A stretch of DNA of 64,000 nucleotides. Origin: Bin5 sp963662575. GTDB lineage: Bacteria; Chloroflexota; Anaerolineae; Caldilineales; Caldilineaceae. The stretch spans positions 1,116,001-1,180,000 of the forward strand of contig OY759723.1 in assembly GCA_963662575.1 (NCBI GenBank). Reading direction: 5' to 3'. The translations under genes were made by a program, and so were the position numbers. Of the stretch, positions 32,642-43,340 are shown one piece after another. A model generated the notes under the pieces. The model had not been told where the DNA came from. It did not search any database and saw only the letters and a program-made list of their open reading frames with translations. How positions within the stretch are numbered: position 1 is the first letter of the stretch; the number at the start of each line of letters is the position of its first letter.

Positions 32642-33424
32642 TTATTCGCGCACCGCTTCTTCCGCGCCCGTCGCCAGGCAGGCGCGAATTTCGCTGATGA
32701 GGGCGCCGGCCTGCGGACGCGTCAGCATCTCGAGCGTGCGCGGGCGGGGCAGGTCAACGGAGACGGCGCCCTGTAGGGTGCCGGGCTGCCCGCTCAAGAC
32801 CAGTACACGATCGGCGAGGAAAACGGCCTCCTGAATGCTGTGCGTAATCATCAACGCCGTCTGCTTCCTGTCCCCGCAAATGCGCAGGAGCTCCTGATTG
32901 AGGCGCTCGCGCGTCAGCGCGTCCAGCGCGCCGAAAGGCTCGTCCATCAGCAGCAGCGCAGGGCTTTGCAGCAGGGCCCGCGTGAGGGTGACGCGCTGGG
33001 CCATGCCGCCGGAGAGTTGAGACGGGTAGGCGTCGGCAAACTTTTCCAGCCCCATCAGGGCAAGCGCGGCACAGGCCCGCTCGCGGTCATGCCCGTCGAG
33101 CGGCTTCTGCAGTTCGAGTGGGAGCAGGACATTCTCCAGGGCTGTGCGCCAGGGCATCAGATTCGTATTCTGGAAGACGAACCCGATCTGCGGCTGCGGG
33201 GCCTGCACGGTGTCGCCTTTGAACTGCACCTCGCCTGCTGTGGGCGTCAACAGGCCGCCGAGGATGCGCAGCAGCGTCGACTTGCCGCTGCCGCTGTTGC
33301 CGACCACGCAGACAAACTCATGTGCCTGCACAGAGAAAGAGACCGCGGCCAGCGCCGGTGTGACGCGGTTGCGGCGGCGGTAGGTGTGGCTGACGTTCTG
33401 CGCCTGCAGTAGAGGATCTGTCAT
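32642..33424 (-). CDS. ABC transporter ATPase (riboflavin-type RibXY system)
   Basis: A 260-residue SsuB/TauB/ThiZ-type ATPase: Walker A GNSGSGKST, Q-loop FVFQNTNLMPW, signature LSGGMAQR, Walker B LLLMDEPFGALD, and H-loop MITHSIQEA. It powers the permease encoded two genes upstream. It is third in the FMN-riboswitch operon, 71 bases after the substrate-binding gene. The ATG at 33422-33424 is overlapped by a short CTGACCA/CTGATGA heptad run. Confidence 0.9.
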   Translation of the reverse strand: MTDPLLQAQNVSHTYRRRNRVTPALAAVSFSVQAHEFVCVVGNSGSGKSTLLRILGGLLTPTAGEVQFKGDTVQAPQPQIGFVFQNTNLMPWRTALENVLLPLELQKPLDGHDRERACAALALMGLEKFADAYPSQLSGGMAQRVTLTRALLQSPALLLMDEPFGALDALTRERLNQELLRICGDRKQTALMITHSIQEAVFLADRVLVLSGQPGTLQGAVSVDLPRPRTLEMLTRPQAGALISEIRACLATGAEEAVRE

Positions 33425-33495
33425 CAGTGGTCAGGGACAGCTGCCCGCGGCAGGTCGTGAAACACCAGCCGCGGGGCATGTCACGGTTGGGAATC

Positions 33496-34581
33496 TCACT
33501 GAATGAATTCGTTGGTGTACATCTCTTCGGGCTGGACGAGCCGCTCCACAAAGCCGATACGCAGCAGTAGCTCGGCCACCGTCTGCCATTCGGCATCGGT
33601 GGTGGCGCCGGGCGCGCCCTGCGGCCGCGGCTGCCAGAAAGGAAGTGAAGCGTCGAACACCAGCCGGTTGGCAGCTTCGTTTTCCCCGCCTGCCTCCGGC
33701 ACAAAGTTCAACGCGATTGTGAAGGACTCGTCCGGATTGGCGAGGGTATAGGCGACCGACTCTTGCAGCGCGCGCACAATGGCCTCCACCAGCTGCGGCT
33801 CCTCCTGCAGGGTGCGTTCGTTGGTGACGAGCCCGTTGGCGGGAATCTGCAGGTATTGATCGAGGGGGATCTGGACCGTTTCGATGCCGGCATTGCCCAG
33901 CACGACGGGACCGTTGACGGCGTAGTCCACGGCCGCGTCAACCAGGCCCTCGCTCACGGCTGACGCCTGGGTGAAGCCGATGCTCTCCATCTGGATGTCG
34001 GCTTCGGTCAGCCCGGCCACATCCAGCAAAGCGCGCAGCGCGATGTAGGTGGCGCCGAACGGTCCCGGTACGCCGACGGTGCGGCCTGCCAGGTCGGCCG
34101 GTTCGTGAATGCCGGCATCGGCCTTGGCGAAAACGGTGACCGGGTAGCTGGTATACCAGTTCATCACATATCTGACCGGCATCTCCTGGGCGCGGCCAAG
34201 CACCAGTTGGTCGCCGCTGGCGATCATGAACTGCAGTTCATCGGTCGCGACCAGTTTGAGATAGTCGTTTTCAAAGCCGTAGTCCAGCGAAAGCTCGATT
34301 CCCCTGGCTGCGAAAAATCCCTTCTCGATCCCGACATAGAAGGGCGCAAACTGGACATTGGGGATGAAACCCACGCCTAAGGTGATCGGGCGCAGGCTTT
34401 GCGGTTCGGGCGGCGCGGTCGGCGCCGGCGCGATCGGAGCGCACGCGGCCGCGAGTGCAACCAGCAGCGGCAGCAGAGCCAACTTCAGCAAGCGGGACAG
34501 ACCCAGAGGGCTCGCCGCTCCTGGACGGTGTAAGATAGAGTTCGCACGCGCTGTTGGATACCGGACAGTGTAATGTTTCAT
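33496..34581 (-). CDS. ribY: ABC transporter substrate-binding lipoprotein, NMT1/THI5-like (RibY type)
   Basis: A 361-residue exported lipoprotein: basic start, hydrophobic helix, lipobox ALAAAC with C47, then the NMT1/THI5 fold (LGVGFIPNVQFAPFYVGIEKGFFAARGIELSLDYG). The family binds pyrimidines, taurine, sulfonates or flavin. The FMN riboswitch upstream points to riboflavin, as in the RibXY system proposed for Chloroflexota. The ATG at 34581 is preceded by GAGGAACGA; a longer frame has no such site. Transport genes are in the order permease, binding protein, ATPase. Confidence 0.85.
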   Translation of the reverse strand: MKHYTVRYPTARANSILHRPGAASPLGLSRLLKLALLPLLVALAAACAPIAPAPTAPPEPQSLRPITLGVGFIPNVQFAPFYVGIEKGFFAARGIELSLDYGFENDYLKLVATDELQFMIASGDQLVLGRAQEMPVRYVMNWYTSYPVTVFAKADAGIHEPADLAGRTVGVPGPFGATYIALRALLDVAGLTEADIQMESIGFTQASAVSEGLVDAAVDYAVNGPVVLGNAGIETVQIPLDQYLQIPANGLVTNERTLQEEPQLVEAIVRALQESVAYTLANPDESFTIALNFVPEAGGENEAANRLVFDASLPFWQPRPQGAPGATTDAEWQTVAELLLRIGFVERLVQPEEMYTNEFIQ

Positions 34582-34651
34582 TCGTTCCTCTGTATATTGG
34601 CGGACAGGAGATCTTCTCCTGTGACAGATACCTTTCCTTGAGGAGGATCCC

Positions 34652-35551
34652 TCACTCCCCACCCTGCAAACCATGCTGTTTCCAGCGCAGCAGATAGCCT
34701 TCCAGCAGCGTGATACTCCAGTACATCGCCTGGGCGAGCAGCACGATCATGAACACGGCGACGAAGATCATCGGCGTGTCCAGTACGCCGCGGCCCAGGT
34801 TGATGAGGAATCCCAGCCCTTGATCGGCGCCGACAAACTCGCCCACGATCGCGCCGACAACGGCCAGAATGACGCTCAGCTTGAGGCCGCCGAAAATCAC
34901 GGGCAGGGCGCCGGGCAGATCCAGCTTCACGAAAAGTTGCCAGCGGCTGGCGCGCAGAGAGCGCATCAGCTCGCGCAGGTCCGGGTCTACATTGCGGATG
35001 CCGACAACCGTGCCGAGCAGGGTGGGAAAGAAGACCATGATGGTGGTCACCAGCACTTTGCTCACTAGGCCGCTGCCGAACCAGATGACCAGGAGCGGAG
35101 CGATGGCAACAACCGGCACCGTCTGGCTGGCGACGAGATAGGGGGACAGGATGCGGTCGAGCGTGCGGCTGCGTCCGAGCCAGTAGCCCAGCGCGAAGGC
35201 CAGCGTAAGGCCGATCAGCAGACCAGCGCCGATTTCAGTCACGGTTGCCTGTGTATGGCGCAGCAGCGAGCCGTCCGCGCTCATCGTCAGCGCCTTCTGC
35301 AATATCTGCCCTGGGCGGGGAAGAATAAAGGTCGGATAGTCCTGCCAGCGGACAACCACCTCCCACAACAGCAGCGCCGCGCCCAACACGAACGGGAATG
35401 CCGCCAGGGCAGGATGCCGCGCCACCCAATCGCCGACGCGGCCGGCTATCCGCCTGTTTTGACGCGCCGGCTGTTCAACGACGGGTGGCGCCACCTGGTC
35501 TCTGCCGTCATCTGCCGGCGCGCCAGTGAATAGTATCGAACTGTCTTTCAT
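34652..35551 (-). CDS. ribX: ABC transporter permease (RibX type)
   Basis: A 299-residue inner-membrane permease with about six helices and the EAA-type loop contacting the ATPase (ELMRSLRASRWQLFVKLDLPGALPVIFGGLKL). The N-terminal 55 residues are polar. The start at 35551 (MKDSSILFTG) places the gene just after the second terminator of the riboswitch leader. Upstream frames would run through that leader and were rejected. It is the first gene of the operon, so its expression should fall when FMN is plentiful. Confidence 0.87.
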   Translation of the reverse strand: MKDSSILFTGAPADDGRDQVAPPVVEQPARQNRRIAGRVGDWVARHPALAAFPFVLGAALLLWEVVVRWQDYPTFILPRPGQILQKALTMSADGSLLRHTQATVTEIGAGLLIGLTLAFALGYWLGRSRTLDRILSPYLVASQTVPVVAIAPLLVIWFGSGLVSKVLVTTIMVFFPTLLGTVVGIRNVDPDLRELMRSLRASRWQLFVKLDLPGALPVIFGGLKLSVILAVVGAIVGEFVGADQGLGFLINLGRGVLDTPMIFVAVFMIVLLAQAMYWSITLLEGYLLRWKQHGLQGGE

Positions 35552-35566
35552 AATCTTGCCTTGCCC

Positions 35567-35612
35567 CGAAAAGCAAAGGACCCAAAGCGATAGATTGCTT
35601 CGGGTCCTTTGC
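35567..35612 (-). terminator. Second intrinsic terminator in the ribX leader
   Basis: On the minus strand GCAAAGGACCC pairs with GGGTCCTTTGC, with an inner AAGC/GCTT pair, and is followed by TTTTC. It sits 21 bases before the ribX start. Confidence 0.75.
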
Positions 35613-35707
35613 GCGGTGCGGCCACCGCACTCCCGGCCTATGCCGAGAGCAGCCACTGGCAACGGCTGGCGTGCGCGTACTCCTCGCGCAACGCGCGTTC
35701 TCCACAC

Positions 35708-35742
35708 AAAAAAGCCCGAGATACATGGATCGTACCCCGGGC
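35708..35742 (-). terminator. First intrinsic terminator after the FMN riboswitch
   Basis: On the minus strand an 11-bp stem beginning GCCCGGGGTAC and ending GTATCTCGGGC (two wobble pairs) is followed by six T. It lies about 77 bases after the aptamer and is the likely switchable element. Confidence 0.85.
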
Positions 35743-35818
35743 ATTGCGCGCAGCAGCCACTGCGAATAGCCAAAGAGAACAGAACAATTCCTTGAAAGAC
35801 ATTGCTCTCGCTCTTTGC

Positions 35819-35993
<175 letters not shown>

Positions 35994-36015
35994 AGGTTAT
36001 TTGGTTGTTGGAGTT

Positions 36016-36045
36016 ATTATGGCAGATTGTCTCCCCGCGCGTCAA
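36016..36045 (-). promoter_or_regulatory. Promoter for the FMN-riboswitch operon
   Basis: On the minus strand TTGACG (36045-36040), 18 bases, then CATAAT (36021-36016), about 23 bases before the aptamer. The region 36046-36203 shows nothing else. Confidence 0.65.
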
Positions 36046-36203
36046 GTCGGGGTGAGTGGCTGGTCTCTGCCGGATATGGGGTGATGATGGCAGGAGTCGT
36101 TGCGCGGGAAGACTCATCCGCGGATAGAGAAAAATTGGAGGGTCTGTTTGTTACTATATCGGAATGTCGCCGGGGTAAGCGGGCGAGACGCCTGATTCGC
36201 CGC

Positions 36204-37790
36204 CTAGGCGCCGGTGTCGGCCGCGGGGAGCGCCACTGCGACGGTGGGATCTTGCGGTTCCGCATCGGGGGCGGCGTCATCCTGGGGCGGTTGGTCGATT
36301 TCGCGGAGGTGGGGGAAAAGGATGACTTCGCGGATCGTGTCGCGGTCCGTGAGCAGCATGGTCAGGCGGTCGATGCCCATGCCGAAGCCGCCGGTGGGCG
36401 GCATGCCGAAACTGAGCGCCTCGACGTAATCGACATCGACCGGGTGCGCCTCTTCGTCGCCCTGCGCGGCGCGGTAGTTTTCGTCGAGGAAGCGCTGCAG
36501 CTGGTCGACGGGATCGTTCAGTTCGGTGAAGGCGTTGCAAAGCTCCATGCCGGCGGCAAAGCCCTCAAATCGCTCAACCAGGCGCGCATCGTCCGGCATG
36601 CCTTTCGCGAGCGGGCTGACTTCGCGCGGATAGTCGACCAGAAAGGTGGGCTGGATCAGCTTGGGTTCGCAGAATCTGGAGAGCAGATTATCCACCAGCT
36701 TGCCCCAGTTGTCCTCGTCGGCGGCGTCAATGCCGCGGCTGCGCATCTCTGCCCGCAGGCTGTCGGCATCGGTAAACTGCTCATAATCGATGCCGGATGC
36801 GTCCAGGATCGCCTGGCGGAGAGGGACGCGCGGCCAGGGCGGTGTAAAGTCGATCGTGTGCTCCTGCCAGGTGACGACGGGACTGCCGGTCACCTGTTCG
36901 GCGGTGAAGGCGACCATTTCCTCGGTGCGCCGCATGACATCTTCATAGTCGACGTAGGCCTCGTAGAATTCAAGCTGGGTGAATTCGGGATTGTGCTTGA
37001 AGCTGACGCCTTCATTGCGGAAGTCGCGTCCGATCTCATAGACTGCGGGAAAGCCGCCGACAATCAAGCGCTTCAGGTACAACTCGAAGCTGATGCGCAG
37101 ATAGAGATCCTGGTGGAGCTGGTTATGGTGGGTGACGAAGGGTTGTGCAGCCGCGCCGCCGTAAATCGGTTGCAGAATCGGCGTCTCAACCTCGAGGAAT
37201 CCTGCGTCGTCCAGATAGGTGCGCAGGGCGCGCACGACTGCGGCCCGGGCGCGGAACAACGCGCGCACATCTTCGTTGGCCAGCAGGTCCACATACCGCC
37301 GCCGGTAGCGGACTTCCGGATCACGCACGCCGTGCCACTTGTCCGGCATCGGTTTGAGCGTTTTGGCCAGGAAGGTGATCTCGTCGACGGTTACGCTCAA
37401 TTCGCCGCTGCGGGTTACGGAAAGATGGCCGCTGGCGCTGATAAAATCGCCAAGATCGATGAGCCGCTTCCATACTTCGTTGTACCAGCCATCCGGCAAC
37501 CTGTCCCGCTGAATGAAGAGCTGAATCTGCGCGCTGCCGTCGTCCAGATCGGCGAAGCTGACCTTGCCCATCACGCGGATGCGCTTGAGGCGTCCGGCCA
37601 CGCTCACCACCGGCTGCTCGGCCGCGCTTTCGTCATACAGGTCGCGGGCGGCCGCGATCGTATGCGAACGCTTCACACGCGCCGGATAGGGATCGATCCC
37701 GCGTGCGCGCAGGGCATCCAGCTTCTGCAGGCGACTCTGCTCCTGATCGCTCAGATTTTCAGGCTCGAACAGTTGGCTGGCATCGTTCAC
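36204..37790 (-). CDS. lysS: Lysyl-tRNA synthetase, class II
   Basis: A 528-residue class II synthetase charging tRNA-Lys. An OB-fold anticodon domain spans about 50-165 (VAGRLKRIRVMGKVSFADLDDG), then motif 2 (YEIGRDFRNEGVSFKHNPEFTQLE, near 260-285) and motif 3 (GGFGMGIDRLTMLLTD, near 480). A disordered Ala/Pro tail of about 25 residues ends it. The start is a GTG with AGGAG 9 bases before it. It follows greA by 62 bases, a common order. Confidence 0.96.
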   Translation of the reverse strand: MNDASQLFEPENLSDQEQSRLQKLDALRARGIDPYPARVKRSHTIAAARDLYDESAAEQPVVSVAGRLKRIRVMGKVSFADLDDGSAQIQLFIQRDRLPDGWYNEVWKRLIDLGDFISASGHLSVTRSGELSVTVDEITFLAKTLKPMPDKWHGVRDPEVRYRRRYVDLLANEDVRALFRARAAVVRALRTYLDDAGFLEVETPILQPIYGGAAAQPFVTHHNQLHQDLYLRISFELYLKRLIVGGFPAVYEIGRDFRNEGVSFKHNPEFTQLEFYEAYVDYEDVMRRTEEMVAFTAEQVTGSPVVTWQEHTIDFTPPWPRVPLRQAILDASGIDYEQFTDADSLRAEMRSRGIDAADEDNWGKLVDNLLSRFCEPKLIQPTFLVDYPREVSPLAKGMPDDARLVERFEGFAAGMELCNAFTELNDPVDQLQRFLDENYRAAQGDEEAHPVDVDYVEALSFGMPPTGGFGMGIDRLTMLLTDRDTIREVILFPHLREIDQPPQDDAAPDAEPQDPTVAVALPAADTGA

Positions 37791-37852
37791 AATACCTGCT
37801 CCTGGGCAAAGCGGCCGGATATTCTACCGGGATACGGGCAGAGGGGCGTTCT

Positions 37853-38326
37853 TTATTCGACGCGGACGATCTCGAACTCGATTTCGCCCGCCGGCGCCTT
37901 GACGCTTACGACATCTCCCGCGGTATGGCCGAGCAACGCCTTGCCGATAGGGCTTTCGTTGCTGATGCGCCCATTATTCGGATCGGTTTCCGTCGAGCCT
38001 ACGATTGTGTAAATCTCTTCGTCGGCGTAACCGTTTTCTCTGACGACAACACTGCGGCCCAGGGCAACCTCGTTGTCGGGCGTCTGGGTGTCGTCGATAA
38101 TCTGCGCGTTGTGGATCTTGACCTTGAGTTCGCGAATGCGCCCTTCGACAAAGGCCTGGGCATTTTTGGCTTCATCGTAGCCCGCATTTTCTCTCAGGTC
38201 ACCTTCGGCCTTGGCTTCGGCGATCTGCTGGGCAATCTGTTGGCGTCGTTCACCGACAAGATAGTCCAGTTCCTCTCGCAGAGCGTCGAGACCGCTTTTC
38301 GTCAAATAAACAGGACTTTCGCTCAT
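37853..38326 (-). CDS. greA: Transcription elongation factor GreA
   Basis: A 157-residue GreA: the N-terminal coiled coil bears the acidic tip (KAEGDLRENAGYDEAKNAQ), and the C-terminal FKBP-like domain has SPIGKALLGHTAGDVVSVKAPAG. It rescues backtracked RNA polymerase by stimulating transcript cleavage. The ATG at 38326 (MSESPVYLT) matches the family N-terminus; a longer frame adds ten basic residues without support. It is preceded by a long structured leader and a good promoter. Confidence 0.95.
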   Translation of the reverse strand: MSESPVYLTKSGLDALREELDYLVGERRQQIAQQIAEAKAEGDLRENAGYDEAKNAQAFVEGRIRELKVKIHNAQIIDDTQTPDNEVALGRSVVVRENGYADEEIYTIVGSTETDPNNGRISNESPIGKALLGHTAGDVVSVKAPAGEIEFEIVRVE

Positions 38327-38374
38327 GATTCTTACTCGCTGTTTGCGCGGGGGCATCTCTCACGCAGATAGAGA

Positions 38375-38456
38375 GGGCGCGGTCAACGGCGGGTAAAATG
38401 CCGTCTTCAGCAGCGCCCTCTGGAAAGTAAACGCCGACCCGAATCGTCAGGTCGGC
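38375..38456 (-). promoter_or_regulatory. Structured leader of greA
   Basis: Two hairpins on the minus strand: GCCGACC against GGTCGGC (38432-38456), then GAGGGCGC against GCGCCCTC with a nested ACGGC/GCCGT (38375-38427). The second could act as an attenuator or RNA-stabilising element. No known class is recognised. Confidence 0.5.
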
Positions 38457-38471
38457 TCGCAATCTGTTACG

Positions 38472-38499
38472 ATTATAGCTGAATTTTCGGAAAAGGCAA
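38472..38499 (-). promoter_or_regulatory. Promoter for greA-lysS
   Basis: On the minus strand TTGCCT (38499-38494), 16 bases, then a consensus TATAAT (38477-38472). Confidence 0.65.
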
Positions 38500-38654
38500 A
38501 CCCAGTGGACAGTTGTTGTACAGTTCAGAGGAGGGTGCGTTTGCGGTTACCAGTGAGGAATTACACTGGGATCCGCAGCCCACTTCTCTGGATAGTCCCA
38601 ATAACGGGAAGTCGTGGGGATACTATCCCCTAACCGCTCTTGATACCCTACCCC

Positions 38655-39467
38655 ATGAATTTCGATGCCTTCGCCCGTTTCTACGACGGAGATTACCGCG
38701 ACTATACAGATGACATTCCCCTTGTCCTGAAGACGGCCCGCACGGCTGGTCGCGCCGCGCTGGAGCTTGGCTGCGGCACCGGCCGTGTGCTACTTCCCCT
38801 GGCCGAGGACGGCTGTCATGTCGTCGGGATTGACAAGAGCGCAGCGCTGCTGGCGATCGCCCGTCGCAAAATTGCCTTGCACGGCCATGCGTCACATGCC
38901 GCGGCAGATCTTCCGTTGCCGGTCACGTTGGTGCAGGCGGAGATGACCAGTTTCCAGCTGGCGCGGACGGAGGTCGACTTCGCCTATGTGGTCAGCAATA
39001 CGCTGATGCACCTGACGACCCAGGCCGAACAGTTGATGGCGCTGCAGTGCGCCAACCGCCATCTGCGCGCGGGCGGTCTGCTCCTGATCGATCTCTTTAA
39101 CCCGGACGTGGCCTATCTGGAGGCGATATCCGGCAATCAGGAGTTGGCCGACTGGTGGGAGGACGAGGAAAGCGGCGCGCGGGTGTTGAAATGGACGATC
39201 CGCTACGTGGACGCGGCGCGGCAACTGCAGGATACGATTTTCGTCTACGAGGAGATATTTCCCGACGGGCGCAACGCGCAGACGCGGCTCGCCTTCCCGC
39301 TGCGCTTCTGGTGGCCCGACGAGGGGGCCCTGCTGCTGGAACAAGCAGGGTTCGCGGTGGATGAACTCTACGGCGACTTCGACGGCAGTCCCTATCGTTC
39401 TGACAGCGACCGGCTGATCTTCATCGCTCGGAAAAAAACGGCGGCTAACGGTGTTTCAGGCCGCTAG
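38655..39467 (+). CDS. SAM-dependent methyltransferase, class I
   Basis: A 270-residue Rossmann-type methyltransferase: motif I ALELGCGTGRVLLPLA (about 35-50), GIDKS at the second strand, and LLIDLFNPD at the post-motif III site. The N-terminal FDAFARFYDGDYRDYTDDI is typical of small-molecule methyltransferases. The substrate is unknown. The ATG at 38655 was preferred to a TTG at 38640. Its last 37 bases overlap a terminator hairpin that serves nrdJ on the other strand. Confidence 0.8.
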   Translation: MNFDAFARFYDGDYRDYTDDIPLVLKTARTAGRAALELGCGTGRVLLPLAEDGCHVVGIDKSAALLAIARRKIALHGHASHAAADLPLPVTLVQAEMTSFQLARTEVDFAYVVSNTLMHLTTQAEQLMALQCANRHLRAGGLLLIDLFNPDVAYLEAISGNQELADWWEDEESGARVLKWTIRYVDAARQLQDTIFVYEEIFPDGRNAQTRLAFPLRFWWPDEGALLLEQAGFAVDELYGDFDGSPYRSDSDRLIFIARKKTAANGVSGR

Positions 39468-39474
39468 CCGCCGT
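39431..39474 (-). terminator. Terminator for nrdR-nrdJ
   Basis: ACGGCGGCTA and TAGCCGCCGT form a 10-bp stem around a 17-base loop. On the minus strand it is followed by seven T. It overlaps the 3' end of the plus-strand methyltransferase gene. Confidence 0.85.
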
Positions 39475-39479
39475 GCGGT

Positions 39480-42050
<2,571 letters not shown>

Positions 42051-42136
42051 CGGGTGACTCCTTGGAAAGAGATGGTATTTTGGAAGAAGGTAAGAAAGTG
42101 AGAAGCCTGTCGTCAAGAAACGATGATCACGTTTCG

Positions 42137-42165
42137 ATAATAGAACAAACGGTCTAAAAAGTCAA
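42137..42165 (-). promoter_or_regulatory. Promoter for nrdJ
   Basis: On the minus strand TTGACT (42165-42160), 17 bases, then TATTAT (42142-42137). It begins about 87 bases before the nrdJ start, so nrdJ can be transcribed apart from nrdR. The remaining gap 42166-42394 shows no other feature. Confidence 0.75.
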
Positions 42166-42394
42166 GCACAGACTTTGCGGCCGGGTTGGTCTTTCTTAGA
42201 GCCGCGGAAGGAGGGGCCGGCACTCACTAATAGGACTGCTTATCTGGCCGACAAGTTCCCCGCCATGTTCCGTCCAAACCGGGTAGCTGGGACCCGCGTG
42301 TTCAAAAATGTCTGCCCTCCCCACCTGCAACGCACTGCAGATGCGTTCGACAGCAAGATATTCCGCAGGGTCCAGTTCGGAAGGCTGGCCTTGT

Positions 42395-42898
42395 TTAGCC
42401 CGCCGACGGTCTTTCGCGGGCGTCGACGGCTCTGGCGGTGTCAGCCTCCAGGTCACTGCGTCCCATCACCCGGTCAACCTCGGACCGGATTTCACTCAGA
42501 TCGCTAAAGTCGAGATAGACGCTGGCGAAACGGATATAGGCCACCTGATCGACGTCGGCCAGTTGGTCCAGCACGAGATTGCCGATCATTTCACTTGTGA
42601 CCTCTGCACGCCCCATCCGTTGAATTCGATCCTCGACGTAGTTGGCAATACTCTTCATGCGCTCGCTGCTGACCGGTCGTTTAACTGCGGCGATACGGAT
42701 GCCGGCAAGCAGCTTCTGGGGGTCGAACGGTTCACGGTGGCCGTCCCGTTTGGAGACGAGCAGGCTGGGGGCAACATGCTCATAGGTTGTGAAGCGCTGC
42801 TCGCAATCCAGGCATTGCCGGCGGCGGCGAATCGTCTCTCCTCGAACCCGGCTATCGATCACTTTGTGTTTGCCGTGTCCGCAATGGGGACATTGCAT
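42395..42898 (-). CDS. nrdR: Transcriptional repressor NrdR
   Basis: A 167-residue NrdR: zinc ribbon C3-x2-C6 with C31-x2-C34 (MQCPHCGHGKHKVIDSR; RRRRQCLDCEQRFTTYE) and an ATP-cone (SLLVSKRDGHREPFDPQKL and onward). It senses (d)ATP and represses ribonucleotide reductase genes at paired NrdR boxes. The ATG at 42898 matches the family start. About 10-15 residues at the C-terminus are extra and acidic/basic mixed. Confidence 0.95.
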   Translation of the reverse strand: MQCPHCGHGKHKVIDSRVRGETIRRRRQCLDCEQRFTTYEHVAPSLLVSKRDGHREPFDPQKLLAGIRIAAVKRPVSSERMKSIANYVEDRIQRMGRAEVTSEMIGNLVLDQLADVDQVAYIRFASVYLDFSDLSEIRSEVDRVMGRSDLEADTARAVDARERPSAG

Positions 42899-43062
42899 AA
42901 ACCGTCCCTCGATCAGTCGGCGTGGCAAGCCTGGGAACGCGAGCGTCCCCCTCTATTATTCCGGTTCAGACTGGTTCAGATCGGCACCCTGCAACGATTT
43001 CGCAATTGCATCCTGCAATCGGGAGATCGTCTACATACTGTATCATATCTCTTTGGGGGGTA

Positions 43063-43074
43063 CAATATATAGTG
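43063..43074. promoter_or_regulatory. NrdR box upstream of nrdR
   Basis: CAATATATAGTG matches the core of the NrdR box (CWATATATWGTG) at every position. It lies about 165 bases upstream of nrdR and overlaps a possible minus-strand -35 (TTGTAC, then 17 bases, then TACAGT). A second, weaker box at the usual three-turn spacing is not clear. Confidence 0.7.
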
Positions 43075-43268
43075 GTAAAGATGATTTCGTACATCTGCCA
43101 GAGCGTCCGTATAGATATATCACACTCCCGGCTGACGTGCAAACGGATTTGCCTGCAATCGGCGGTTATTTCGCGTACTCATGCGCGCAGTTCTGTTGTA
43201 GCTGTCTGAGCCTGCAGAAGAGGGGGGCCGGCACCGTCCGCCCGCCTGATTTTCTCCCGGCGCGAGGC

Positions 43269-43305
43269 AAAAAAAAAGAGAGCCGAGGCGATGCCGCGGC
43301 TCTCT
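43269..43305 (-). terminator. Terminator after ftsZ
   Basis: AGAGAGCCG and CGGCTCTCT form a 9-bp stem; on the minus strand it is followed by nine T. It separates the dcw cluster from nrdR-nrdJ. Confidence 0.92.
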
Positions 43306-43340
43306 GAATTATCGTATTGTGGGTATTGTGAATCTATGGG

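Noticed and set aside
33496..34581. Assignment of the ABC system to thiamine precursors (ThiXYZ) or taurine/sulfonates
   Set aside because: The binding-protein and ATPase families would allow it, but the upstream RNA is an FMN riboswitch, not a TPP riboswitch.
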